A program made the translations under genes and the position numbers. From Artemia franciscana (taxonomy: Eukaryota; Arthropoda; Branchiopoda; Anostraca; Artemiidae), in NCBI RefSeq assembly GCF_032884065.1, contig NC_088863.1, forward strand, positions 47,815,238 through 47,879,237: a stretch of DNA of 64,000 bases, in the 5' to 3' direction. Shown here piece by piece: positions 1-21,749 of the stretch; positions within the stretch are counted from its first letter, which is position 1; the number at the start of each line of letters is the position of its first letter. Below the pieces are notes generated by a model, which saw only the letters and a program-made list of their open reading frames with translations, did no database searches and was not told the DNA's origin.

Positions 1-362
1 CCAAGATTGTAGGTCCCCCCAAACTCCCCCCAATGTCACCAGATCCGATTAGGATTTAAAATAAGAGCTTTGAGACACGATATACTTCTAAATATCAAAT
101 TTCGTTAAGATCCCATCACCCGTCCGTAAGTTAAAAATACTTCATTTCTTCTATTTTTTCCGAATTAACCCCCCCCCCCGATGGTCAAATTGGGAAAACG
201 ACTATTTCTAATTTAATCTAGGCCAGTCCCTGATACGCATGCCAAATTTCATCGTCCTAGCTTCCTGGAAGTGCCTAAAGTAGCAAAACCGGGACAGACT
301 GACAGACAGACCGACCGAATTTACGATCGCTATATGTCACTTGGCTAATACCAAGTGCCATA
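1..362 (+). repeat. Family A repeat, right-end fragment
   Basis: Right-hand part of the family A element, cut by the window start. It shows the hallmark words: TAAAATAAGAGCT, the P1-like line with AACTATTTCTAATTTAATCT variants, CATCGTCCTAGCTT, a GACAGACA-rich tract and a terminal near-palindrome ACTTGGCTAATACCAAGTG followed by CCATAAAAA. Non-coding. Confidence 0.8.
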
Positions 363-641
363 AAAAAGAATAAACATGACCAAATGTTATCATAAGCTTT
401 AGCTCTTTAGGTAGATACCACTAGCCTACATAAGGTTCGGTTTTTTGTATCCCTTAACCAGGTCCAGTAGTAAATCTGCCATAACTATACAGTGATTTGT
501 ATACAGTGACATAAAAATAGAAAACTTATAATACATTTTATAAATAACAAAAAGCACAAAAAAACACGTAAATAGGTAGGCTGAAGTTTAACAAAATAGG
601 TTACACACCTAGTATATTAAAATAAGATTAAAGCATCATAA

Positions 642-647
642 TTTATT
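642..647 (-). terminator. Candidate polyadenylation signal of the caspase gene
   Basis: AATAAA on the minus strand, about 175 nt downstream of the stop codon. It is the first canonical hexamer I see after the coding end. The 363-821 stretch is otherwise AT-rich and is likely 3' UTR plus downstream sequence; no other feature is seen there. Confidence 0.4.
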
Positions 648-821
648 AATAAAAGATCAATTTAAGGCAGGCCAAAATCACAGATGTTAGAATGGGCAGT
701 TATAGTCGCTGGCAAACATAGAAGCCCCACTACAAGGCTCGTCTTCCCCTATAAAAGTTAGTACAAATGTCCCTTCAAAAGGCAGGCTTATGATGTCGAC
801 TTTCCCCCCATTAATTCTTAC

Positions 822-11284
<10,463 letters not shown>

Positions 11285-11440
11285 AGGTTACCTTATTTTG
11301 CTCTGCTAAGAGAGTAGGCGTCTTTCTACCTACAAAGATATTTGTTCAAGAAAATACAAAACACATACATATTGCACTAGGAGCAATGCCAGATAAAAAA
11401 AAAGCAAAGGTGTATTCAACTAAAAGTGGCTTTTTCTTAT
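11285..11440 (-). other. Region upstream of the caspase start codon
   Basis: Likely 5' UTR and/or promoter-side sequence: an in-frame TAA sits at the very end of this stretch next to the ATG. I cannot identify a TATA box, initiator or upstream non-coding exon with confidence. Confidence 0.35.
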
Positions 11441-11449
11441 ATTGGAAGC

Positions 11450-11625
11450 CATACATGAAACTTGCAAAATAGATTTTGCAATAGATAGGATATGTAAGTG
11501 TTGCAGGATTTTAACACTGGGCTGTTTACAGAATTCATACACTGAACCTTATAAAACGGAATCAACAATGGAAAGTAGAACTCGCTTTTATTAATACCAT
11601 ACTTAATGAAACAAATCAACTAGCT
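11450..11625 (-). pseudogene. Decayed duplicate of part of caspase exon 1
   Basis: The interval aligns with exon 1 around 11100-11230. GTGTTGCAGGATTTTAACAC matches the exon's TGTTGCTGGATTTAAAAGTG, followed by CTGTTTACAGA against CTGTTTATAGC, CACTGAACCTT against CACTGAGCTTC, and at similar spacing AAACAAATCAA in both. The translated relic reads YKVQCMNSVNSPVL where the gene has DEAQCVEAINSTLL. By eye roughly 70 percent of bases match. It is a local duplication, now with no function that I can see. Confidence 0.6.
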
Positions 11626-11639
11626 TCGCTAGTCTACCT

Positions 11640-11895
11640 ACTAGTCGCAACAAGACTATCTAGCATACAGTATTTAACTAATTTATCTCTCCAAAAAAGG
11701 AAGAAGTCTTTCAATGTGTTTACTTTTAAAGAATGTATTAATAAAGATTTTTTTTTTGCAAAACTACACAACTGAGCTAAACAGTGCAAATTTTTTTTGC
11801 AAACTTTAAGTTTATACTAACTAAAGCTCCGTGACAACACTGTGCTGGCTATGATAATGCTTATATACCCTTTTGAAAATTTGGAAGTTTTCTTT
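11640..11895. other. No feature recognised
   Basis: AT-rich sequence between the caspase relic and the TAG-rich array. Confidence 0.4.
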
Positions 11896-13385
11896 GTTTA
11901 ATTGAACCCCCCTCCCCGAAGAAAAAATCCCTAAGAGTTTCACCTTAATACCCCTTAATCTCATTAGTTATAGTAACTGTAGTAGTAGTGTTGTTAGAAT
12001 ACACAAAGCGCTTTTTGGTTAGAAAAAAAAATCCACCATAATATACCCTGAAAGTTCCAACTTACAATATAAGCGGTTTTCCAGATATTGCCATTACACT
12101 CTACGTGCTCATATCTTAATACCCTTAGCTTCATTAGCAGCAATAGTTGTAGTAGTAGCATTAGTAGCCGCATACACTTAGAACCTTTGGTTATTTCAAA
12201 CATGCCCCTCAACACACGCTGAATGTTTAAAATTAATACCATAAAACAATCCTGAGGCATTGCTGATTCGTCCTCTTGACAACCCGTATGCCCATTGTGT
12301 ATTTTGGTTTAGCTCAAAATTTCCCAGAATTTTGTCTTAATACGTTTAGTTGCAGAAGTACCACTAGCAACAGTAGTAGCAATAGAATTGGCAATAGCCT
12401 TAGCTTTAGTGGCAGTAGTAGTAACAGCAGTAGTAATAGTAGTAGCATTATAAGTAGCAGTAGGAGGATGCTACTATTGCCTCTTAGTTAATCTAACATC
12501 CCCCACGACTGACCCTCGAAGTTTCAACTTCATACATCTGGTGAGTCATAAGATATTGTTGATAAGCCCATGTGATAACCTGCATTCAGATGGCATCTTG
12601 TCATTCACTTCAACTTCTCCCCTGAATTTTCCCTGAAAATCTCCCCTTCATACACTTAGTCATAGTTCTAATAGTAGTAATGATAGTAGTAGTATGAATA
12701 CTAGTAGTGTTAGTTATTGGACTATCATTGGTATTAACAGTAATAGCCCTAGCACCAGTAGCAACAGTAATGTTAACATATTGCCTTTTAGTCAGTTGAA
12801 CATTCTCCTTATCAAGTCCTGGAAGTTTCAACTAAACACAATTAGCCACTGCTTTGATATTACTGATATAACCTTTTGATAACTTGTGCATCCATATTGT
12901 GTTTTTATTAGTTGAACTTCTCCCTCGTCAGTTCTTAAATTTTCATCTTAATACTTTTAGCGTTAGTAGCAGTTGCAATAGAAGTGGTAGCTGGAGTAGA
13001 TGTAGTAGTAGTAGTGGTGGCAGTATTAGTACTAGTGTGAATATATTGCCTTTTGATCAGTTGATCCTCCCCTTTCAGCATGTCCTGAAAGTTCGAACTT
13101 AATACCCCAATCCATTCCTGAGATATGCCCTTTTGACAATCTTCATGCAAATAATGGGTTTTGTTTTATTTAAAATTTTCCCTCTACATTCTCTCAAATT
13201 TTCACCTTCATACTCTGAGTCTTAACAGTACTAGAATCAAATTAGTAGTAGTAGCAGTAGTAGTGTTGCATTAGTAGCAGTAGTAACATTTGTAGCATCC
13301 GTGTCCACAGCAGCAAAAGTATGCACATGTTTTTTCGCAATTTGAACATCCCCTGGAGGAGTAATAGTGCATTAGCACCAAGACA
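11896..13385. repeat. Degenerate tandem array with (TAG)n cores
   Basis: At least six blocks share one order: a CTCCC...AATTTTC(A/C)CCTTAATAC stretch, a TTAG-rich lead, an imperfect TAG/CAG trinucleotide core, TATTGCCTTTT-GTCAGTTGAAC, and then CCTGAAAGTTTCAACTT. Cores are near 11971, 12137, 12360, 12665, 12965 and 13240, so units are about 170-305 bp. The trinucleotide cores translate as serine or threonine runs, which explains the short ORFs here. Non-coding satellite-like repeat. Confidence 0.8.
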
Positions 13386-15103
13386 AGGAAACAGGAGCCA
13401 AGAGCTCATATGGCACTTGTGACGAGGTCGGAAAAGCCAAGAGCCAAGAGCTTCTTCCCACCAAGTTTCATTACGATCTCTCCAAGCATTTTCCAAGATT
13501 TCCGGTTTTTCCCTCCAACTCCCCCAAAGTCACCGGATCCGGTCGAGATTTTGAATAAGAGATCTGAGACGTGGGATTCTTCTAAATATCAAATTTTATT
13601 AAGATCCGATTACCCCTTCGTAAGTTAGAAATACCTCTTGTTATCTAATTTTTCCAAATTAACTGTCCATCCTTTCCTCCCCGCTCCCTCCCCCAGATGG
13701 TAAAATCGGGGAAGTGACTATTTCTAATTTAATCTGGTCGGGTCCCTGATATGCCTGCCAACTTTCAGCGATCGGTATATTATTGATCACGTATCTAGTA
13801 TTGGATCTTCTTCATGCAAAAACTGTGATGGTCCGGGATTCGAACCTGAGACCTCTCGCACCCTAGGCGAGAATCACACTCCTAGACCACAAGCCATACT
13901 TAAGAAGAACAATCATTTGTTTTATCGGCAAACAAAATTCTTCTCAGCTATCTTGTTCGCTCACTCTCCTCCAGATGGTCGAACCAGGGAAGACTGTTTC
14001 TAATTTAGTCTAGTCTGGTCCCTGATACACCTGTCAACTTTTATCGTCCTAGCTTATCTGGATGAGCCCAAACCAGCAAATCCTCCCAACTCCCCCAAAG
14101 AGAGCAGATCTGGTCCGGTTATGTCAATAATGTATCTAGGACATGTGCTTATTCTTTCCACCAAGTTTCATCCAAATCTCTACACTCTAAGCGTTTTAAG
14201 CCTCATCACCAGATCCAGTCAGGATTTAAAATAAGAGCTCTGAGACACTGAGGTCCTTCTGAAAATCAAATTTCATTAGGATCCTATCACTTGTTTGTAA
14301 GTTAAAAATACCTTATTTTTATAGTTTTTCCGAAATACCGAATTAGGTCCCCCCGACTCCCCCAAAGAGAGTGTATACGGTCCAGTTATGTCAATCACGT
14401 ATCTAGGACTTGTGCTTATTCTTCTTACCAAGTTTCATCCCAATCTCTCCACTCTAAGCGTTTTACAAGATTTCCAGTCCCCTAATGACATTGGATCCGG
14501 TCAGGATTCAAAACAATAGGTCTGAGTTATGAGGCCCATCTAAATATCAAGTTAAATTTAGATCTGATCACTCGTTTGTAAGTTGAAAATACCTCATTTT
14601 TTCAATTTTTTCTGAATTACCCCTCCCCTCCAAATCCCTCAAAGAGAACGGATCGGTTACGGTTATTTCAATCACGTATCTAGAACTTGTGCTTATTTTT
14701 CCCACCAAGTTTTATCCTTGATCTCTCCACTCTAAGCGTTTTCCAAGATTTCAGGTTTCTCCCTGCAACTCCCCCCACTGTCACCGGATCCGATCAGGAT
14801 TTAAAATAAAGTTCTGAGGCGTGACATCCTCCTAAGTATCAAATTGCATTAAGATCCGATCACCCGTTCGTAAGTTAAAAATGCCTCATTTTTTTCTTTT
14901 TTCTGAATTAACCGTTGCCCCAATAAACATGGTTAAATCAGGGAAACGACTATTTCTAATTTAATCTGGTCTGATCCCTGATATGCCTGCCAAACTTCAT
15001 CTTCTTAGCTTATCTGGAAGTGCCTAATCTAGCAAAACCAGGACCAACAGACCAACAGAAATTGCGATAACTATATGTCACTTGGTAAATACCAAGTGCC
15101 ATT
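13385..15103 (+). repeat. Family A repeat, long copy with tRNA-Pro-like insert
   Basis: Left end near 13388 with CAGGAGCCAAGAGCTCATAT and GGCACTTGTGACGAGGTCGG, right end GTAAATACCAAGTGCCATTG at about 15103. Internal units repeat AAGATCCGAT, CTAAGCGTTTT and GGATCCGGTC blocks at about 250-290-bp intervals. It carries the better preserved tRNA-Pro-like segment at 13826-13898. Confidence 0.87.
13826..13898 (-). pseudogene. tRNA-Pro(AGG)-like segment inside family A
   Basis: The minus strand shows GGTCTAGGAGTGTGATTC (D arm/A box), an intact anticodon arm CTCGC-CTAGGGT-GCGAG whose loop places AGG as anticodon, and GGTTCGAATCCCGG (B box). The T stem has two mismatches and the acceptor strands do not pair, so a working tRNA gene is unlikely. 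Its position inside a repeat, in two copies, suggests a tRNA-derived (SINE-like) module. Confidence 0.68.
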
Positions 15104-15469
15104 GTTTCAGTATATTTTAAGGTGATAATTGTTCTACTAAAATATAAAAAATTCTAGACAAGCAACTTCTTGTTATCTTGGTTAGATTAGAAAAATGAAA
15201 CTTACAGGGATGGGTCTACAGACTAAAATAAGTTTTGGCGAGTTTTCAGGGTAAATATTCTGCAGTTAATATTATTGATTTACAGATAAATTGAACATAC
15301 CACTGGATCCCATTTTTTATGTTCTTTCTGAATATAATCATTACTTTTCTTACAAATTGAATTTTAATCCTTTTAGGACTCTTGAGAATCATAAATCATT
15401 CTATAATTTTGGATATATAAATAAGTTATAACATTTGTTTCATACTTACACTTCCATTATAAGTCCATT
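15104..15469. repeat. Solo arm related to the 31-kb inverted-repeat element
   Basis: 15145-15240 (AAATTCTAGACAAGCAACTTC, GAAAAATGAAACTTACAGGG, TGGGTCTACAGACTAAA) resembles one arm of the long-inverted-repeat element at 30.99-31.66 kb. Only one arm is seen here. The rest of this stretch is AT-rich with nothing recognised. Confidence 0.55.
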
Positions 15470-16570
15470 TTGTAAAAGTTGTCTAATTTACAAACATTGA
15501 TTTGTCAAGATTAAGTTGAATAAACAAAAATCAAAACAACTTTACTGTGTTTTCTTCTTATTCTGTTAGGCCACTTAAAAACTGCTGTTCCACTTATATG
15601 CTGAAAAATATCAGAGTTGACAGAAGACACATGGCAGATGGAAAAACTGTTTTGTATTTTTATCAGACCTAATTGTGATAGATCAATGCTTGTGGTTAAA
15701 TAACATTAAAAAATGGATTTATAAGCAAATAGTAATTTTGAAACTGATGTTTTAAGCCATTTATATGCCCAAAAACCAGAATTTGATTGGTCATACTCAG
15801 GGGGTTCAAAAAAGGGCTTGAATTTGAATTTGCAAGAGAAGTGATCATTATGTTCTTAAAGGGCATAAAAAAAGGCATCAGGTGGTATGTTCACTTTATT
15901 TTGTAAAAGTTGTATAATTCCAAAACATTGATTTGTCAAGAGTAAGTTGAATAAAAATTCAAACCAAATTCACCATGTTTTCTTCTTATTCTGTTAGACT
16001 ACTTAAAAACTGCTGTTTCACCTACACATTAAAAAAATATCAAAGACAACAGAAGAAACACGACAGATGGAAAAAAGGAGAAATTATTTTGAATTTTTAT
16101 CCAACTTAATTGTGACAAATCAATGCTTGCAGATAATATAACTTCAACAAAATGGATTTTACAATCCAATATTAAGTTTGACACCAATGTTTTAGCATTT
16201 TTCATACCAAAAAACATAGAAAGAAATTATCATTTCCAAGAGTTCAAGAAAGGCTTAAAACTGAATTTGCAAGAAAATCGATTATTACATTCAAAAGAGC
16301 ATAAAATGTGGCATCTAGTGATATGTTCATTTATTTGTAGGTCAATATTATGAACTGCTCACTATTTACCTTATAATGAAATAATAAGTTTGAAACAAAT
16401 GTTGTAACCCATTTTTATATAAAAAAAAAATATATAGAATGCAATTATTAGCCTATTTTCAAGGGTCCTAAAAGGGTTTAAAATTGAATGCAAGAAAAGC
16501 GATTATTGTATTAAGAAAGAGCATAAAAATGGCATCTAGTAGCATGTTCATTTATTTGTAGGTCAGTAAT
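15470..16570. repeat. 431-bp tandem repeat, two full copies and one deleted copy
   Basis: The words TTGTAAAAGTTGT, TTGATTTGTCAAGA, TTTTCTTCTTATTCTGTTAG, AATCAATGCTTG and TGGCATC(A/T)(A/G)GTG recur in order at 15470, 15901 and 16333. The third copy keeps only the later part, from TTTGAAACAAATGTT to GTTCATTTATTTGTAGGTC. Short ORFs here are not conserved between copies. Confidence 0.88.
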
Positions 16571-16899
16571 ATAAACTGCCTGATGTTCACCCTTTTTTTA
16601 AAGCATGTTATTCTTAATTAATCCTGTTTGTTGCTAAATAAAAATACAGCTCAATTCCCTTATTAGCCTAGGAGACGATGATGAGATGAATTTTGGACCC
16701 CTCTTGACTACATGGTCACTCAGGTCCTCTCTCTATATTCTTCAAGTATTTGCTTGCTACATAAATTAAATGATTCCCAACGACTCCAATTACATCCTCT
16801 TGTCACATTCAATTTTTTCTAAGAATTGCACTACTAAGTGTATGACTGTGGTGTTTAGTTCATGACTTCAACCACCAAGAGGTAAATTCACTGATTTAT
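16571..16899 (-). other. Probable 3' region of the adjacent LINE
   Basis: Sequence downstream (minus sense) of the last LINE coding motif. It could be LINE 3' UTR, but I see no tail that fixes the end. Confidence 0.35.
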
Positions 16900-16913
16900 T
16901 TTTCTTTTGTTCC

Positions 16914-17661
16914 TTGATGAATGGTTCTGTCTTCTCTAGTGCATATGATGATCACAATCAATTAAAATTTGTTCAACTGTCTCTTCACTGTCACAATGAT
17001 CACAGATGTTTTCCTCTCTATAAAATCATGCAAGGTACAAATGAGTGCCTGCATGTCTGGACCTTAGACAAAAAGCTATGGTTCCTTCTCTTCAGGTCAG
17101 ATTCCTGTAAAGTTTCAGTTCTGACTTTCTTCTTGTTTTTTGCCTTGTAAACCCGTTTCCAGAAAGGTTACAATTTTCCTCAAAGTAGTATTGCTGCTGC
17201 TTTAGTTATAACCTCTTTAATCATCATAATCCGAATTGGAGTTTCACAACTTGTAAAAGGGTAAATAAGAGTGGTGACATTTTTTGCAGCTCCATGAGCT
17301 AGTTTGTTTCCATGTATATTAACACGAGCTGGAATCCACTGTAAAACAATTTCCTGACCTGTAAGTATTGTGACTAATTCTCTGTAACAACTGGCCACTT
17401 CCCTTGACTATATCCCACCTCTACTTATGTTGGTGATAGCTTCTAGTGCACACCTTGAATCAACGTAAATTAATAATTTCCTTTTTTCTCCATCACCATT
17501 AGACATTTTATTTTGTAGCACGCCCATGTCAAGGGCAACTCCATGTCTGGAACACCTAGCATTTCTGTCATCTTTAGTTCTAGGTCAAATTGAGCACATA
17601 TTTGAATGGATCTTTCAAGGAAGTTTAATCGGTTCTCCTTTCTGCATTTGTTTGCATTCAC
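16914..17661 (-). pseudogene. LINE ORF2, RNase H domain and C-terminal CCHC motif
   Basis: The RNase H part reads as a DSRCALEAI-like stretch near 17430-17470 and then VLQWIPARVNIHGNKLAHGAAKN, matching the WIPxHxGIxGNExAD signature with His and Asp changed. CDHCDSEETVEQILIDC follows at about 16957-17007. Frames change between the blocks. Confidence 0.75.
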
Positions 17662-18228
17662 ATACAGACCTCTTTTACAATCCTTGATTTCACTGGATTT
17701 GTTTCATCTGACCCCCATACTTTTGCTAAATGTCTTAGTGTATGTGTGTTCCTTCTAGTTTTGAGGTCTTCTACGCGACTTTCTGACAACATGAATGATA
17801 CTGGGGTCGTTTTCCTAGCTCCAAATGAAATCCTCAATGCTGTATTTTGGATAACGTTCAGCTTTTTGAGGGATGGCGATTTTTGGGGGTGATATAAAAC
17901 TGCTGCATATTCTAACTTTTACCTGATATATATTGTGTAGTACTGGATTAGAGAGTCAACTTTTCTTCCCCATGTCATAGCTGTTAATGTCTTCAATATG
18001 CTGATTCCCCCAATACAGGCTGCTTTAATGCTTTTATTGTGTAAATTCTAATTCAAACATTTTTGTATTGTGCATCCCAGAAACTTTGTTTTGACCACAG
18101 TTTTAACGGGAATTCTATTTAGGGTTAAAAATGGCACTTCTATAGATTTCTTTCTTGTGATAAGCATAGCTTTTGTTTTCTAAAACAAAAAGCTTTAATC
18201 AATGTCACTTGTCCAATGTTCAAGCTGT

Positions 18229-19409
18229 TTAAAACACGGATTTTATAACTGGCAAAAGTTCTTCAATTGTTCTTCCCATTCCCCATAGGTTATTGTCATC
18301 TGCAAAAATTCCTGAACTAGAATCACGATCATCTAAAGGTATGTTGTGTTTGCCCGGATTGTAATAATCTGGACCTAAGGCTGATTCCTGAGGGACTCCT
18401 CTTTTTCTATTGGTGAATTGGCTGGAGATAGTGTTTCCCACCCTAACATGCACTTCACAGTCTTCTAGATATTTTTTTTTGTAAACATTAGCATTCTTCC
18501 ATCAATCCCCAACCCAATTAGTCCTAGTAATATCTGTCTGTGTACCAAATTATCAAATGCACCATCAACATTTAGAAACACAGTTATCATTACCAATCCA
18601 TTTTGTAAAGTACAAACAGCATCTCTTTGGAAACAAACCAGGTTTTCTATAGTACTTTTATTTCTCCTAAACCCATATTGCACATCTTTAAGTATTTTTC
18701 TTTGTTCCACTTTCCATTTTAACCTTTTCTCTACAAGTCTTTCATAAACTTTGCCTAACACAGGTAATAAAGTAATAAATCTTTGATTTTCTATCTTTGA
18801 AGTGTCTCTACATGGCTAAGGAATCATTACTGCTGATCCTGCCTTCCATACTTTTGGGAAATATCAACTAATCCAGGCAATATTTTTTATTTCTAACAGC
18901 ACTTCTAGCCATTCTAGTGGGACGTTTTAACTAGTTGAGGATACACCATATCTGCCCCAGGAGCTGTATTTGGCAAATTCCTGATGATGTCCTCTATTTC
19001 CAACAAGGAGAAAGGCTGATTGTATGGTTCCTGGTGGACTGTATCAGTCAATTGTTTCACTTTTGCTGCCATTCTTGATACTACTTCTCTATCTGGATCA
19101 TCCTTTCCAATTGTTTTTTCCATATATTTGAAAATTGCATTTGCTTTATCCATATCACTTATCAGAGTTACATTTTCATAAACTAGAAAGAAGTGGGTTG
19201 CTTGTATTGCTTGGCTCCTTGTTTTGAATCCTGCGTATAAACCAATAAACTTTAGCTTCTGGTTTTCTAAAATTTAGATTTTCAAGAAGCTCTCTAATAC
19301 AGCTCTTTTTTGCTATGGACACTGTTCTCCTTAACCGTGCATATGATCGTTTTCCATTAATCAGATTTTCTAATGTTGTTGCTACAGCATAAATTCTTTC
19401 ATTTTTCAA
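18229..19409 (-). pseudogene. LINE ORF2, reverse transcriptase domain, frameshifted
   Basis: The blocks follow RT order: IIRNLPNTAPGADMV, VLGKVYERLVEKRL, QYGFRRNKSTIENL, VDGAFDNLVHRQIL, RGVPQESALGP and SGIFADDNNLW. The two catalytic Asp of the FADD box are present, but the first catalytic Asp region and the PQG motif are altered (PQES), and at least two frame changes split the domain. Confidence 0.82.
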
Positions 19410-19471
19410 ATGTTCCTTCTTTGCCTCTTTGCAGTCTTCATTCCACCAAATGTTTTTTTTTGTCAGTCCTT

Positions 19472-20362
19472 TTAATAACTACCTTTTAGGGGAATAGCTT
19501 TCTTTACTGCTGTCAATATACTGCTTTGAAATACACAAACTTTTTCATCAATCAATGTCTCTGCTTCCACTAACACCTGAATTGATATGTTTTCAAGTTG
19601 TTCTCTATACTCAAGCCAATTTGTTTCCTTCAATCTGAAGTGAGGAGTGCTTGCGCTGTTCAATTGGGCTGAATAACTACTGATATTATGACCCTCAATG
19701 TAGATATTTATGAGGGAATGATCACTAAATAGCATTGGATTATCTGGAATTGCAACAGCAGTCTTTGTGGCTAAGTTAGGGCTAGCAAATGTTAGGTCAA
19801 TTGTTGTGTGACAACCAGTAAAATAATTTTTATGGGTTGACAATCCTTTAGGAGTGGCCAGGCAAATTGGAGATTCCAACAGAAAATCCTCCATACTCCT
19901 CCCAGACAAGATCAAAATGTTATATTTGCACCAAACAAGCCTTCATTAGCAGGAACTTCCATTGATAACTCATTAATAATGCCACCAATGTCACTGTTGT
20001 TGCCATTTGCATTGTATACATTAATAATTTAATGGTTGATCCATCTTGTTGGAGTATCCTACAGCCATTGATTTCAACTTTATAATCTAGATGATCCTGC
20101 AGTTCAATCTCGCATTCGGTAAAATGTAAAGGCTTTTTCACACAGGTCAGTATTCACCTTTGGTACCTTCTGACCTGTCTTTTCTTATCATATTATGTCC
20201 TTTAAAAATCAAATTTATGTACAGCTGCAACCATGTCTCTTGTATGCATATCACATCAATCTCATGTTCCTGACAATATTCTAAATAAGGTTTTTTTTTC
20301 TCTTTCATGACTGACTGGGCATCCCATGATAAGATTTTAAGGTTTATTTTGAGCATTTTCAA
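19472..20362 (-). pseudogene. LINE ORF2, AP-endonuclease domain, frameshifted
   Basis: The endonuclease makes the target-site nick. The start LKILSWDAQSV (normally SWNAQS) and IDVICIQETWL contain the metal-binding Glu. After a frameshift near 20150 the middle part reads NANGNNSDIGG-like, and the end reads TTIDLTFASPNLA and FSDHSLINIYIEG with the SDH catalytic region. Confidence 0.8.
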
Positions 20363-20453
20363 TTATTCCATTCATATTACAAACACTGACAATCGTTTGC
20401 TGATTGAGCCATCCTAACTCTAATTCTTCCACAAATCTGCAAAGTCTTTCAAT

Positions 20454-21704
20454 TCAATCAGACAGTGATGTGTTGCCTGTTTCCAACAATTTGGCTTTGC
20501 ATAGTAAACCAATTACCATTTTTTCTGCAGTTTCTTGTTTTGTAACCTTTATTATTTGTTCAACACTGTTTGCTGAAGTAGAATTGTTTGGTGCCAGTCT
20601 TTTCAAATTTGTACTGTTAGCAGAATCCACATAGCTCTCATATGTTTCTTGAGCCATCCTGTAAACCGTTTGGTAACTTTCTGCCACATATAGTATTTCA
20701 CAAATTTGTTTCCTCACTGGGTAAGCAAACAAAGAAGAGGCATGATTTCCTCTACAATTGGCACAAAGATAAGCCCTTGGTCTGTCTGGTGAGATATCAC
20801 TTTTCAAAGGACATTTGTCTGATGAATATTTACTTGAACAACATAGGCAAACTGGCTCCTTGGCTCTGCAATCCTTTAGCAGGTGACCATACCTATGGCA
20901 TTTGTGGCACTGCATGATTCTATGATGGTAAACATGAACTTCTCTTTTCCTTCCACAAAACCAAATGTTTGGAGGTAATGTATCACCTTCAAATATCACC
21001 ATTACTGCAAAATTATTTCTTCTATTTTTCTTCTTTCCCTGTTGAACCTTTTCTGTCTTACTATGTCATGTATTACCATTATACTTTGAAGGCACTCCAT
21101 TATATCTCTTTTTGTTAGGTTGAGAGGAACTCCCTTTACAATTCCTCTCACAATGAGCACTTTCAATTTTGCTGTTACCTTGATATCACCAATTTTCCCA
21201 TTGTTCAAAATTATATTTGTTGCATCCTCATTTTGATGAAATACAGTCATTATAGACCTGCCCCTCATAATATCAAAATCAAACTTGTGGCTTGTGAGCA
21301 ATACTTTAAAAGATTTTACCAGATCAAACACAGGTGGTAAAACTTCCTCTTTATTGATACTTTCCATCTCAACCTTGGTGGTAAATTGTCCTGCTGTGGG
21401 AATATTAACATTAAAAAACTCTTGTTTGGGTGGTTTATCAATATTCTGCCTTTTTGTCTCAAGAAAATAGGATTTATCACTATCTCATGAAACATCTCTT
21501 CTTTTATGGCCAAAATTCTTGATTTTACCTGGCCCCAGGATTTCTGTTTGTCTCTTAATTCCTTCCAAATCATATGGGTTTCCAACTACCCTAATCTCAT
21601 CATCAATTTCACATGACAGTGCTGGGAATTGCTCTAATGGAGTAAATCTATTAGCTATGGTCACATTGTAACATGGGGGGTTGTGTACTTTTTCCAGTTG
21701 GATC
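20454..21704 (-). pseudogene. LINE ORF1, gag-like with zinc knuckles, frameshifted
   Basis: RNA-binding ORF1 protein of the LINE, broken near 21480 and 21000. The first block has ANRFTPLEQFP, typical of the N-terminal part of such proteins. The last block has CHKCHRYGHLLKDC, then CLCCSSKYSSDKC and CANCRGNHAS, three knuckles of CCHC type. The ATG at 21766 lies in the flanking hAT-like terminus and is not the original start. Confidence 0.8.
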
Positions 21705-21749
21705 CAGTGGCAGATCAAGGGGGCGCCCTCCCCCGGACGTAGCGGTGGA

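Larger units (their letters stand above)
16900..21704 (-). mobile_element. I/LOA-like LINE with ORF1, endonuclease, RT, RNase H and CCHC end
   Basis: A nearly full-length but broken non-LTR retrotransposon. ORF1 (21.70-20.45 kb) ends with zinc knuckles. ORF2 begins near 20.36 kb with the AP-endonuclease, continues through RT (FADDN box, normally FADD) and RNase H, and ends with CDHCDSEETVEQILIDC near 16.97-17.0 kb, a cysteine-histidine motif common at the end of I-type elements. An RNase H domain together with this tail places it with I/LOA-type elements more than Jockey or CR1; the exact clade is unsure. Several frameshifts and stops make it inactive. Its 5' end is cut by the hAT-like terminus at 21705. 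Confidence 0.85.

Noticed and set aside
13826-13898. Functional tRNA-Pro gene
   Set aside because: The anticodon arm and B box are good, but the acceptor stem does not pair and the T stem has mismatches; it also lies inside a repeat present twice.
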